Assembly (NCBI GenBank): GCA_028571685.1
Contig: CM053143.1
Span: 135,938,829 to 136,002,828 of the forward strand
Length of the DNA: 64,000 bases
Reading direction: 5' to 3'
Origin: Heterohyrax brucei
Lineage: Eukaryota > Chordata > Mammalia > Hyracoidea > Procaviidae
The notes beneath the pieces were generated by a model, which searched no databases, had not been told where the DNA came from, and saw nothing but the letters and a program-made list of their open reading frames with translations. How positions within the stretch are numbered: the stretch's first letter is position 1; every line of letters begins with the position of its first letter. Made by a program: the position numbers and the translations under genes. Shown here one piece after another: positions 28,902 to 40,987 of this stretch.

Positions 28902-29130
28902 AGACATGGTGGCATAGTAGCTAAGTGCTACATCTGCTAACCAAAAGATCAATAGTTCAAATCTGGCCTACTGCTCCTTGGAAACTCTACGAAGCAGTTC
29001 TACTCTGTCCCATGGGGTTATTGTGAGTCAGAATCAACTCGACAGCACAGCTTGTGTTGGGTTGGGTTGGGTGGCGTGGCGTGGGGTTGGGTGGGGTTGG
29101 GTGGGGTTGGGTTGGGTGAGGTCGGGTGGT
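28902..29130 (+). mobile_element. AfroSINE with G-rich pentamer tail
   Basis: SINE head and body to about 29050. A tail of GGGTT/GGGTG/GGCGT units follows (29056-29130), expanded from the usual GGGTTTGG tail. Confidence 0.88.
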
Positions 29131-29443
29131 TTGTTTTTATGGGAGAGACCTAACCCAGACTAATGGGAACAGGGAAGGCCTTCTGAAGGAATGAATATCT
29201 GACTTGAGAGTGTAAGGATGAGGAGGAATTAACCAGGGAAGTAGGGGAGGTGAGAGTGACTGTATACTGTTCAAGGTAAAGAGACCAGCAGACACAGACT
29301 GCTGTCACTGGAACTGTCACAGAATTAAAAGAAGCTCAGTTGAGCTGAAACAAAGAATAAGAAAAGGAGTACTGAAAGACAAAGATTAGATCACTCAGAG
29401 ACGTGTAGGCCATGTCATGAAATTTTATTTTATCCCATGAACA

Positions 29444-29609
29444 ATAAAACCAAAACAAAAACCAAACCTAAGCTGTCAAGTCAATTCCAATGTATAGCAC
29501 CCTAGAGACAGAGTAGAACTGACCCATAGAGTTTCCAAGGACAGCGTGGTGGATTTGAACCACTGACCTTCTAGTTAGCAGCCTTAGCATGCAACCACTA
29601 TGCCACCAA
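29444..29609 (-). mobile_element. AfroSINE
   Basis: 'aaaccaaacctaagctgtca' to 'caaccactatgccacca'. Confidence 0.87.
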
Positions 29610-30436
29610 AAAATAGTGAATTATTAAACACACAAGTGACATGATCTGTTTTGCAAATCATAACAATTCTTTTGGCTGCAATGTGGAGGAAAAGTTAGAG
29701 GGAGTACAATGGTGTAGAAAGACACACCAGTTCTAGAGGACTGTCACAATAATTCAGTAGAAAGATAACAGTGATGGGGGTAGATATTACTCCTTTCCTG
29801 CCTTAAAAAAAGGGGCAAAGAAAAAGCTTAAAAGGATCCTGTGTGCCCGAAACAGGCAGGGGCAGAAAAGCACAGCAAGGCTTTCTTGTACGATTTATAA
29901 TTCTACTTCTGTCTGTCTCATTAGGACCTTTCACTTGACTGAAACATGAGAATCAATTAAGAATGATTGAGGCAAAGGGGAGATTTATGTCTAAAATCTC
30001 CAGGGATAGAACTACTGGCTTTAAGAAAACCTAAATACGGAGCTTCAAACAATGTCATCAGGACGAGGTTTTTCTTGCTCTTCATCTCAGCATCTCCAGC
30101 ACTACCTCGAAGCTGCTTCCGTTCTCAGGCTCTACATGTTAGCAAGATGGTTGTAGCACCCTAGGCCTCCCATCCTCACAGCTATGACACCAGTGGAAGT
30201 GAAAATCAACTACCAGGACAATGGTCCATGGCATCTATCAAGTATGGTGATATCACACCATCACAAATCAGTGCGGCCAGGTCTAACACATATGTTAGGA
30301 ATGGAGTCAGCTCTACTGCATCCTCAGGGTCTGAAACTGGGAGAAAATATAGAGGCTACTCATAGAAGCAGGGTCTATAAACACCTGGCAGAAAAAGAAA
30401 GAAAGAAAGAAATGGCCACCGAACTCTATTTGGAGC
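29610..30436. other. No gene seen; GAAA run
   Basis: A short (GAAA)n lies at 30398-30412. The frames 29967-30164 and 30184-30441 have no domains. Confidence 0.4.
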
Positions 30437-30583
30437 CATAGTGCTGTAGTGGTTAAACATCAGGGTGTTAACCAAAAGGTCAGTGGTTCACATCATCAGA
30501 TGCTCCTGAAAAACTTTGCAGGGTGGTTCTATTCTGTTCTGTGGGGTCATTATGAGCAGAAGCAACTCCATAGCAATGGGATG
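30437..30583 (+). mobile_element. AfroSINE
   Basis: 'ctgtagtggttaaacatcag', 'aaccaaaaggtcagtggttc' and 'ggggtcattatgagcagaag'. Confidence 0.83.
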
Positions 30584-30714
30584 TTGGACCCTGTACATCT
30601 TCAACTTTGGAAACCCAAAATGAAGCTGAAAAGAAAGATTCAGTAAGAACACTGTCATAGAAGAAAACACAAATACACAACCACCACAGATCACGTGAGC
30701 TAAGAGATGGGTCA

Positions 30715-30830
30715 TGGTTAAAATCTTTCACAAGCTCCATAGTAGGGGTCAATATGAGTTGGACTAGAATAAGTATCAATGGGTTTGGATGGATTTTGTT
30801 TTTTGAGTTTTTGTTTGGTTGGTTGGTTTA
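30715..30830 (+). mobile_element. AfroSINE tail, diverged
   Basis: 'gggtcaatatgagttggact' and 'aatgggtttggatggatttt' are SINE tail words; the head is not recognisable. Confidence 0.55.
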
Positions 30831-30837
30831 TAGAGAA

Positions 30838-31052
30838 GGGGGAACCCCGGTGGCATAGAATTTAGCCCCAAACCAATGGGTAGGCTGTTTGAAACCACCA
30901 GCCACTTCTTGGAAACCCAGTTCTACCCTGTCTTATAGAGTGGCTACGAGTCAGAATCAACCTGATGTCAATAGGTTTGATTTTGTTTTGCCTTGTCTTA
31001 TTGGTATGGTACAGTACAGTACAGTATGGCATGGTATGGTATAGTACGGCAC
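30838..31052 (+). mobile_element. AfroSINE with TATGG/TACAG pentamer tail
   Basis: SINE to about 30998. A tail of TATGG, TACAG and variants follows (31002-31052). Confidence 0.85.
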
Positions 31053-32093
31053 AAGGACTGACAGATGAGGATGGATGCCAGTTGTTGCCTCCGTTAGTGG
31101 GAACTGGTACACATCAGCTCTGCCAAGTGAGACTGTTCAGTTCATCAGGCTGGGATTGATGGAGTCAGTACTGAGGAGTCTCCAAAGCAAATGAAATGGA
31201 ACACTTTACAGAGGCTGTCCAACAAAGGAAAGAGCAATGCAAATGAGGGTAAGGCAAATCATCTTAAACAACTTATCCTGTAAAGATGACTTTTAAGCAA
31301 TACAAAAATGAAATTAGTATTTTTCATAACATATATTCTTATCACCCACTAGTAAGCAGTTCAATTCCCTTACCTCTTCATATATTTTCACCACCAACAT
31401 GGAAACCAAACAGCCAGACACATTTAGTTGCATTGAGAAGCACAGCATTTAGGGTTGACAAAGGGGAGAGATATCCTACACAGTTCCAGTTTTCCAAGCA
31501 GATGTTTACAAGGAGCAGAGAATAAGCTTTCTGTAATTCTTCTCACATGCTCAAATGACCACCTAGGGCCATTACTTCCCATACCACCTTTGCTGAATGT
31601 ATGTACATGAAACTATGTCAAAATCAAATTTTGTTAAATCTAGCCACATTTCAAAAGCATCCCAAACACAGATCTTTCTTGGTAAAAGCAAAAATTAATT
31701 TTGTTAAGCAAATTGGAACCTTGTGTTTTGATCACTTAGTTTATAAAGGGGCCCATAACTCATAACCAAATCCATTGCCATTGAGTCAATGTGGGCTAGG
31801 AGTTTATCACTCCTGATCTCAGTTTCTGAATTTCCGATAGAACTGACTGTGCCCTTGACATGCATCCCAAGCATGGCCCCACCCATTGCAATAAGGGATC
31901 ACAGAACAATAATGACCTAGTGAGAGCTGACCCACATGCCTAACCCTGTGCTGATGAAGAGATGACAAAAAAGAAACTGAAAAACATGTTTTCTGTTATT
32001 AACAAGCTCACAGCTTCTCTGGGGACTTACACACATGAAACATTAAAAGAAGAAAGTAAATGCACATAAGAGCAATATCCATGCCATGTGACA
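31053..32093. other. No gene seen; possible AfroSINE scrap
   Basis: 'aaccaaatccattgccattg' at 31760-31779 is a SINE tail word. Otherwise nothing recognised. Confidence 0.4.
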
Positions 32094-32662
32094 TGAGGTC
32101 TGTCTGAAAATTAAGTCCGTGAACTTAATTGTTCTAAGTGCTGCATACCTCATTGCTGAGTATGGCTATGGTCACTTTCAAAGCATTCCCCTTGGGAAGC
32201 TATGCACCAACCCCAACACCTAGTCCACCCTTCAAAGCAATTTTGGGACTCTTTCTGGAATGGCCATAGCACATGGTGGCATGGTTTATGAACTTAATTG
32301 TATAGCTGCCTGTGAGGGAGTTTTGAGCCAGTAAACAAATAACTGTTTTGCATTCCCCTCCCCACTCACCTGACCTGGCCCACAGTGACTTTTTTCTTTA
32401 TCCCAAAATAAAGGAAGAATTGAAAGGAAGATATTTGGATGACATTCAGGACATCAAGCATAACATGACAATAGCTCTGGTGGCCATTCCAGAAAAAGAG
32501 TTCCAAGATTGCTTTGAACGGTGGCCTAGGCACTGGCATCAGTGCATAGCTTGCCAAGGAGATTACTTTGAAGGTGACCATAGTGACATTCAGCAATGAG
32601 GTATGCAGCATGCTTTCTAGGATGATCTAGGATGAGTTCACTAACTTAACTGTCAGATCTTG
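32094..32662 (+). mobile_element. Foldback mariner element, copy 1
   Basis: Both ends carry a TGAGGTCTG-type inverted terminus next to TA (or mutated TA) target bases. The left arm (32094-32267) is an inverted copy of the right arm (32480-32662). The centre encodes the C-terminal part of a mariner transposase (PHSPDLAHSDFFLYPKIKE). It cannot make transposase. Confidence 0.85.
32310..32602 (+). pseudogene. Mariner transposase C-terminal remnant
   Basis: The reading includes SPDLAHSDFFLYP, the block holding the last catalytic Asp of mariner transposases, then an EEL-KGR-type helix and the C-terminal CIACQGDYFEGD. The N-terminal DNA-binding domain and the first two catalytic Asp residues are absent. 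A dead fragment inside the foldback element; the same remnant is in copy 2. Confidence 0.85.
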
Positions 32663-33540
32663 TATGTCCTGTTAATAGCCATAGAGACAAAGAAGAAAAG
32701 GATTTCTGCTCGAGAAATGCATCAGCAACCTTGAATGAAGGCATGTAATGAACTCAGAGCCAGTACCCACTCACACAGATGGTGGAATCACAGTTGCTCT
32801 TGAGACTACATGCTCCAGCCTCAGGCCTGTCAGCATCCCACTCTTGCACCCTCAGCAGAGTTTACCTCACCCCTCACAACCTGCTCTACAAAGCAGAAGA
32901 AGCAATCAGTGCCTATTCTTCAGCACTGGTGAAGAATAAATAATGAAGAAATTGTGGATTCAGTAAAAGGTGAGGGCCTAATAAATCCTGGCTAGTTAGT
33001 GTCCGGCCCCAAGTGGAATGTTACACAGAACATATGACATTTGGGTTTGTAGATGGTTATGTATCACAAATGTGGTCGAATTTGTCAGGAAGGTGAAAGG
33101 GCTTGCTTACACAGTATGCTATTAACTACTGTGAAGAATATTTGTGACATTGAAATGCAAATAATTTCTCAAATTAAGTACAGACATCTGCCCCCATTGT
33201 ACTCTGAGAGCATAACTGTCATCAGCAAAACCGTGTTTCTCTTACATAGAAATGGAAGAATAAAGTCCCGCAATTAAAGATTTTAACCAACAGAGAGATT
33301 CAAGGGCTGTCTGTGCCACAGCGGTGGTTTGGAAATCAGATTTCTGCACTGCGATCTTATCATGCGAGTCAGATGCAGGTGGTTGGTGGGAAGGATCGTT
33401 GTTTGTGGACTATTTTGCTTTAAAAATGTTTCTTTCTTCTTAGAAAGAGATGTGTTTGGGAGGTAATGTTCATAATTGTCTTAATGTTAAGCTTTTCTCT
33501 TGTTTTTTGTGATTCTTATTGCTGTTAAAAGTAGATAACA
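32663..33540. other. No gene seen
   Basis: No recognised feature. Confidence 0.4.
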
Positions 33541-33840
33541 TGCAAAATAATATTTACTACATGTAAAGCATAGAGTAACAACCAAATGAACCCCCATGTG
33601 GCCATTGCCCAGCTTTAAAACATAGAAGATCACCTTCATGTTTCCTGTATTCTCATTCTTAATTCAAATTCATCAGCCACTATTCTGAATTGTATATTAA
33701 ACAATTTCTTGTTTGTCTTTATGGTTTGTACATATGTGTTTGTCACTGAGAAATAGTATATAATTTTCCATGATTTTGAAATTTATACAAAAGGATTATA
33801 CTACATGCATTCTTGTTCAACTTGTTTATTTCACTTAATG
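33541..33840 (+). mobile_element. Old L1 3' region
   Basis: 'ccattgcccagctttaaaac', then 'aaggattatactacatgcat' and 'cttgtttatttcacttaatg', matches a common old L1 consensus. Confidence 0.55.
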
Positions 33841-33844
33841 TATA

Positions 33845-34059
33845 TGGGAACACCTGGTGGTGTAGTGGTTAAAGTGCTCAGCTGCTAACCATAAGGTCAG
33901 CAATTTGAACCCACTGGCCATTCCTGGGGAGAAAGATGTGGTAACTTGCTTCCGTTAAGACATAAAGCCTTGGATACCCTAGGGGATAGTGCCACACTGT
34001 CCCACAGGGTCACTATGAGTCATAATCAACTTAACAGCAGTGGGTTTGGGGTTTTTGTT
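33845..34059 (+). mobile_element. AfroSINE, long subtype
   Basis: 'acacctggtggtgtagtggt' head, 'gaaagatgtggtaacttgct' middle, 'gagtcataatcaacttaaca' tail. Appears inserted at the end of the old L1. Confidence 0.87.
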
Positions 34060-34639
34060 TTTACAATGTGTATGAAATTCATCCTTCTTAACATATATAG
34101 CCATGGTTCATTCATATTCACTTCAGTGTAGTACTCCAAAGAGGGAACTGCAGCCTGCTGGTTTAACGCTTGTCTGCCAACATCTTGAAATTGTTACCAA
34201 CTTTCAAACAACTCTGCATTTTCACTTTGTCCTCAGTCTCCACAAATTGTGTAGCCGGATGTGGTTCCAGTGGTCCTGGTTTGTGGGGGAGAAGGATTGT
34301 ACACTCCAGTGTAACAGGAAATGAAAGCAAGGAGGTCTGAGAGTTTTAGAACACTTCTAGATACCACAAGATCTCACCTACATATGTTTTTAAATAATAT
34401 ATGTTACCTGTGAGGAAGACTTCAGTATCAAACTGAAAAATGGCTCCCACGTGTCATGTGGCGTATACCAAAAGTATGTCTATTCCATAGCTTTTCTTGT
34501 TTTATGATCGATATAAAGTACTTACTGATACAACTGTAAAACAGTCTGAAAGACGTTCAGTTTCTTATTGAACCAAGGCCTCTTCACAGTGCAGTAAAAC
34601 GCTTTTCACTCTAAGTAAGTGATTGAATGTGAAACAAAT

Positions 34640-34900
34640 AGAGACTGAATCTTAGGTGGTGATTTAGAGGATGAGTTTAGACAATGAATGCCTCAGTTCA
34701 TATCCTGTCTCTGTGACTTAGTAGTTGTGGCATCTTGATGAATCACTTAGTTTCTTTGTGCCTCAGTTTCTCCATCTATAAAAGGGGATGAACAACTACC
34801 TACCTCTTAGAGTAACTGAGTAAGTTAAATTTGTGAAGCATTTGGCATCACTTGGCACTTGGCTTGGCAAGGGCTACACAAGTACTAGCTATGTATTATT
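34640..34900 (+). mobile_element. MIR
   Basis: 'gtgcctcagtttctccatct' is the MIR core, followed by 'ataaaaggggatgaac'. Confidence 0.8.
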
Positions 34901-35340
34901 ATTGCGTAGAATGTCTCTTTCTGCTATCCCCATGACAACTAAAAGGGAGACCTCAGAACTGGGGTTTTGGGACCTTTCTAAACATCAAAAAAGGAAGAAG
35001 AGACTATGGAAATGAGAGTGACCTTACCCTGCAGGCTGGAAGAGACAAGCAGGAGGAGAGAAAGAGGAGTAACCCAGAAAAGGAAGGTCAGATCCTGTCT
35101 GAAAGGACAGTAAAGAGTTTTCAGGAACAAGTGGCTTTGGAATGTCAGGGGAGAGGAGGTCACTGCTTCTGTTACCTGCTTCAGTGGGAAGATGAAAATA
35201 AACATCACCAGGGGTGAGCCACTGCACAGACCAGGAGACGGGTAAAATTCCGCTGCTCATATACAGCCCTCAGTGGGATACGCCTAAGCCCTAAACCTGT
35301 GTCTTCACTCCCATTCCTTGCATAAGGGCTCCCTCTAGCT

Positions 35341-35538
35341 CTCCCTGGTAGTGAAGTGGTTAAGCCTTAGGCTGCTATCCAAAAGGTAGATGGTTGTAAT
35401 CCACCACCCAAGGCGTAGGAGAAAATGCGGCGGTCTACTTCTAGGATGATTACAGCCTTGGAGACCCTATTAGGGCAGCTCTGCTCCGTCATACAGGGTC
35501 ACTGTAAGTCGTAATCAACACAACAGCAACGGAATATT
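35341..35538 (+). mobile_element. AfroSINE, long subtype
   Basis: 'ctccctggtagtgaagtggt' head and 'ttacagccttggagacccta' body, with tail 'gtaagtcgtaatcaacacaa'. Confidence 0.83.
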
Positions 35539-35739
35539 AGTTCTAGCTCTCCACCTGACTTGACCTCCAAGTCTCTCCAGTTTCTGGTCCCTTTAGGAGA
35601 AGTCTCTCTGCCCATGGACTGGCTCATCTCTTATTGATTCTGCTGCCCGACTCCTCTCCCTCACCCGTGAAACCTACCCTGCTTTTTGTATCTCTGATAG
35701 TATACAACAGTAATTCCTATGGGGAGATCACATTCGCTA

Positions 35740-35945
35740 AGGATTAAAATTACACAGCCTCAGAGCCAGACTCCACAGGGTTGTGTCTTGACACCAGCAA
35801 CTAAATACACAATTTGTACCTCAGCTTCCTCATCTGTAAGAGGATGATAATAACAGTACCTCTTTCACATGGTTGTTATGAACACAAAAGAGGACTTTGC
35901 AAGTGATGAATGACATACAGATATTTGCTAGCATTTTATGCTCTG
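35740..35945 (+). mobile_element. MIR
   Basis: 'cctcagcttcctcatctgta' core followed by 'gataataacagtacctcttt'. Confidence 0.75.
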
Positions 35946-36489
35946 TCTAATAAAAAAAAATGCAAGATATTTAAAATTCTGGTCTTCCTGGTTTACTGCC
36001 AAAAGCTTAACTGGTCTTTTGGCCAGAGATCTTGACCTACTCCAATCTATCTTGCATACAGCTATCAGTAGAATGCAGATAAAGTACAAATTTGATTATT
36101 CAAGTCTCCTAATTGAAATCTTTCAAAAGGTCCCATCACTTGGGATAAATCCCAAGCTTCCTAACACTATATAAAATGTTTTCCATGACCTGGTTCCCAT
36201 CTACCTCTGCAGCTATCTTCTCTCTGCTCCCAGCCAAGGACTTAACCCACAGCATCGAACTACTTACAGATCCTGGAAAACACTACGCTCTGCTTCTCAC
36301 CACTTTATCTTTTGCCATTTTGTTTTCTCTCTACCTGGAATTTTTTCTAAACGGAGTAACTCTAAAGAGGCCACTCTACCTTAGTTGCTCCATCACCTAC
36401 TGCAGAAACCGTTCTAAACCCACCTCCAGCTGGGATAGACTGTAGTTTTCTAACACCCTGGGCATCTCCTTGTTATTGTAATATAATGT

Positions 36490-36840
36490 AGTCACTAAGT
36501 GTTCAAACTTTGGAGGTGGACTACGTAGGTTTGAATCCTGGCTTTACCACTTACTAATGGTGTGATCATGGGCAAATTCCTTAAATTGCTGTGCCTCATT
36601 TTCCTTATGTATGAAATGGGAATAATGAAAGTACCTGTTGCATGAAAACCCTGGTGACACAGTGGTTGAGAGCTACAGCTGCTAACCAAAAGGTCTGCAG
36701 TTCAAATCCACCAGGCAGGCCTTGGAAACTCTATGGGGTAGTTCTGTATCTGCCCTATAGTGTCGCTATGAGTGGGAATCAACTTAGTGGCAATGGATTT
36801 GGTTTGGATTTATCTCATGGAGTTGCTGTAAGGAATAAAT
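36490..36840 (+). mobile_element. MIR split by an AfroSINE
   Basis: MIR from 36490 to about 36643 ('gggcaaattccttaaattgc', 'gtgcctcattttccttatg') resumes after the SINE with 'gagttgctgtaaggaataaa'. Confidence 0.75.
36644..36808 (+). mobile_element. AfroSINE inside MIR
   Basis: 'aaaaccctggtgacacagtg' to 'cttagtggcaatggatttgg'. The insertion order (MIR older) follows from the split. Confidence 0.92.
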
Positions 36841-36872
36841 TAATGTAAGGGATTAGAGAGTGGAGGAGTCAT

Positions 36873-37605
36873 TGTTGTTAGGTGCCGTTGAGTCCATTCT
36901 GACTCACAGTGATCCTGTGCACAACAGAATGAAACTCTTCCCAGTGTTGCACCATGTCTGTAATTGCCTTCATGCTTAAGCCTATTGTTGCAGCCACTGT
37001 ATTGACCCATCTTATTGAGTGTCTTCCTCTTTTTCACTGACCCTTTACTCCACAAAGCATGCTGTCCTTCTCCAGGACCGATCCTTCCTGACAACATGTC
37101 ATGTAAGACACATTCTTGCCATCTTTGTTTCCAAGGAGCACTCTAGTTGTACTTCTTCCAGAACAGATCTGTTTGTTCTTTTGGTGGTCCACGGTACATT
37201 AACAATCTTCTCCAACACCACAACTTAAAAGCATCAATTCTTCTTCTGTCTTCTGTGTTCATGTCCAGTTTTCTCATGCATATTATGCAACTGAAAATAC
37301 CATGGCTTGGGTCAGGCACATCTTGGTCTTCAAAGTGACATCTTTACTTTTCAATATTTTAAAGAGGTCCTTTGCAGCAGATTTTCCCAATGCAATGCGT
37401 CTTTTAGTTCTTGACTGCTGCTTCCATGGGTATTGGCTGTGGGCCCAGGTAAAGTGAAATCCTTGACAAGCTCAATTCTTTCCCCATTTATTATGATGTT
37501 TCTTATTGGTCCAGTTGTGAAGATTTTTGTTTTCTTGATGTTAAGGTGCAATCCATACCGAAGGCTGTGGTCCTTGAACTTCATCAGCAAGTATTTCAAA
37601 ACTTA
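36873..37605 (-). mobile_element. RTE LINE 3' fragment
   Basis: Starts 'gttgttaggtgccgttgagt'. Antisense coding is recognisable ('KFKDHSLRYGLHLNIKKTKI') but interrupted. Confidence 0.9.
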
Positions 37606-38849
37606 CTCACTTCTAGTAAATAAGGTGGTAGAGGAGAGTAAACCCAAAAAACTACTCATACCATATCATATTTAAGTTTTCTGTATCCCTTGCCCTCTAG
37701 TCTGAGAATTTCCGACACAAAGCGTTGTTTCTCATTCCCATTTTTATAATTCCCAGTACATAGTAAAGCATCTAGCATTGTGTTAACTAGTTTTCCTCTC
37801 ATTTCTGAATATACAATTGAACTACATTTCCCAGAATTCTCTTCCATCTTCCCACTGTCAGCCTGAAACATGGTCACATGATTGGGTTCTCTCCAGTGAA
37901 ATGTGAGTACACGTAATACTCACATACCAACACTACCAGACCCAACCACAATACACCCCAGGCAATCTTCCACAAGATTCTTTCTCCTTCCATGTAGTCA
38001 GAAGTGAAGAACTCCTATGTCCCTAAATCAGTGGTGCCATGAGACAGAAGAATCCCTACCTCACCTGTGGGAGGTGGTGGCCTTGGCAAACAATCATAGT
38101 GAACTTCAGTTAAGCAAGAAACAAGGCTTGATTGTTCTAAGACACTGAGATTGCTGATTGTTAAAACAGTCAGTACTACTTACTCCAACATGTTCAATTA
38201 AATTTTGTTGCAACAAAGGATTAAATGAATGAATTCAAGAATTAACTGAGATGCTTTAAATAAACATGATGGAGCTCATGGACAGAAAAAGCAAAATTAA
38301 GAATAGAAAAAGATGATTTTAGGAATGAGAGAAGCTTAGACACAAGAAAGAGCATAGGAAAACACAAACTATATGAAGTAATCATGAAAACTTCTGGGAG
38401 CTATTTCTACTACTTCTGCCCTTGCCTGAGTCAGAAACAGAATTTCCTTTGCCTGCTGTTTTCTGGCCTCCTTTTGACAAGTAGCCGTAAAAAAACCATA
38501 AAGAGTCTGAGATGAAGTTGTTGCCACTGGTGGACAATTCCAACCCTTGGGATGGGAAAGTACAGCATTTAGGATTTTAGAGTGAAATGATTGAGGCTCT
38601 TTAATAAGTATGTGTGTGCGTATTATGTATACACTTATACATGTACGCATATATATGTACATATATAAAGCCAGAGAGTTTCTCAAGGGGAAAATATGTA
38701 ACCCTGGAGCTTACTCTCTTCTTTTTCAGTTGCTATTGGAGCTCAGAAAAGTGGTAATGGACCATAGCCATTTACTGCTCTGCAAGCAATCACATTGGCT
38801 TACCTATTTACCATAATTACCACTCATCTGTCAGTTTATTGCATTTTAG
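37606..38849. other. No gene seen; TATG-rich run
   Basis: Alternating purine-pyrimidine stretch at 38607-38666 (TATG/CATA). No coding signal. Confidence 0.4.
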
Positions 38850-40096
38850 TGACAATATCATTAATACCATACGCAACTAAAACTATGCTGAAGATAATTT
38901 GAAAACGGTTACAACAGTACATAGACAAGAAACTTCCAGAAATTTACGCTGGATTCAATAGAGGAGATGAAATCACAGGTATCATTGCTGATGTCACATA
39001 GATTCTGGCTGAAAGCAGAGAATATCAGAAAGACGCTTACCTATGTTTTATTAAACTGTGCATATGCATTTGACTGTGTGAGACATATCAAATTACAGAT
39101 AGCTCTTCAAAGAATAAGGATTTCAGAACACTTAACTGTGCTCTTAAGGAATCTGTACTTAGACCACGACGCAGTCACTCCACCAGAACAAAGGGACACT
39201 CTGTGGTTTAAAATCAGGAAAGGTGTGCATTTGGACTGTATGCTTTCACCATGCTTATTCAGTCTGTATGCTGAATAAATAATCTCAGAGGCTAGACTAT
39301 CTGAAGAAGAACAAGGCATCGAGACTCACTGACAACCTGTGATATGTAGATGGCACCACCTTGCTTGTTGAAAGTGAAGAGGACGTGAAGCAGTCAGTGG
39401 AGAAGAACAAAGACTATACCTTTCAGTGTGGATTACGTCCCAACGTAAAGAAAACAATATTCTTCATAAATGGGCCAAAAAGCAACATCATGATAAGTGA
39501 AGAAAATACTGATGCTGTCAACAATTTCTTTTACTTGGATCCGCAACCAGTACCCATGAAAGCAGTAGTCAAGGAATCAAACAACACATTGCACTGGACA
39601 AGTCTGCTGTAAAAGTTTTCTTTAAAGTGTTGAAAAAGCAAAAGTGCCACTTCGAAGACTAAGAGGGGCCTGATCAAAGCCATAGTATTTTCAGTCGCTT
39701 CATATGCATGTGAAAGCTGGACAACGAATAAGGAAGACCTAAGAAGAATTGATGCTTTTGATTTATGATGTTGCTGAAGAAGACTGAATATGCCATGGAC
39801 CACCAAGAAAATGAACAAATCTGTCTTGGAAGAAACACTGCCAGAATGCTTCTTGGAAGTGAGGATGGCCAGACTTACTTCACATAATTTGGACATGTTA
39901 TCAGGAGAGACCAGTTCCTGGAGAAGGATGTCATACTTAGTAGAATAGGGCAGAGAAAAAGGAGAGTCTCAAAGAGATGCATGGACACAGTGGCTGCAAC
40001 AATGGGTTCAAACATATCAACTATTGTGGAGATAGTGCAGTGTTTTGTTCTGTTGCATATAGGGCCACTGAGTTGGAACCAAATCAACTTCTCCTA
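38850..40096 (+). mobile_element. RTE LINE ORF2 3' half with tail, decayed
   Basis: The plus-strand copy spans RT motifs: 'AFDCVRHIKLQIALQRI', then a V-LDCMLSPCLFSLYAE block. The catalytic YADD box is altered. The C-terminal 'LRPNVKKTIFFINGPKSNIM' follows, and the tail ends 'gccactgagttggaacc'. Multiple stops and frameshifts; a pseudogene copy. Confidence 0.88.
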
Positions 40097-40265
40097 ACAC
40101 CTAGGGATTAGAAACTAGGGGGGACGGGAGGAGAAACCTCTCTAAAAAGGAAAAAGGATAGGAACCTCCATTGGGTCTGAGAGGATGTCCAATATAAACC
40201 TCTATCGAAAGATGAAATTTTGTGTTTATTGTGGGTATTATGGAGAAAGAGGAGAGCGATTAGGT

Positions 40266-40610
40266 GTTAGTTTCCTAGTGCTACTGTACCACACATACTG
40301 TAAATGGGCAGCTCTAAAGAACACGAATGTACTTTTTCACAGTTTTGGAGGATAAACGGCCAAATCAAGGTCTCAGTCCAGTTGATATCTTCCTTGTGCA
40401 TAGTTCCAGGCTGGTATTTCTTAGTTTGTAAATGATTCTCACATGATGCCTGTCTTCTCTCACTTGTATGTCTTTGTGTCAGAAGTGCTCCTTATATAAC
40501 TCAGAAGTGATTAGGCTTAGGATCATACCCCGCACTGATATTACCCCAACTGATTGATTACAATACCTTCATTGCATTATAAAATGTAATTACTTTCTAT
40601 TAAATCTGCA
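40266..40610 (-). repeat. LTR-like interspersed repeat, family unresolved
   Basis: 'ttagtttcctagtgctactg' followed by 'ttttcacagttttggagg' is the common antisense start; related to 4466-4760 and 57405-57755. Confidence 0.5.
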
Positions 40611-40616
40611 AGTATG

Positions 40617-40820
40617 ATGTTATTGGATGCCACCCAGTTGACTCTGACTCATAATGACAACATGTGACACACTAGACCTGCCTCATTGAGTTTTCTTGAC
40701 TGTAATTTTTACATAAGCACATTACTAGGTCTTTCTCTTGTGGAGTTGCTAGCTGGGTTTGAACCACCAGACTTTCTGTGAGCAGCTGAGTGCTTAACCA
40801 TTACACTACCAGGTCTCCTT
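40617..40820 (-). mobile_element. AfroSINE-related SINE, long subtype
   Basis: 'gttattggatgccacccagt' tail; 'ctttctcttgtggagttgct' middle; 'gtgcttaaccattacactac' head. Confidence 0.78.
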
Positions 40821-40987
40821 ATCTAGAAGCATAGAAGTTCAAATTCCAACATGTTACAGCAAGACATAATTCAGTCCACAAGAGGTGGTAAGTAGGATGA
40901 CATAGTAGGTGTCTGGAAAGGCATTTGGTTTAATCCTCATCAAAATATCCACCATACTTGCCATTATTATGCTTTCACAGTACTTGC

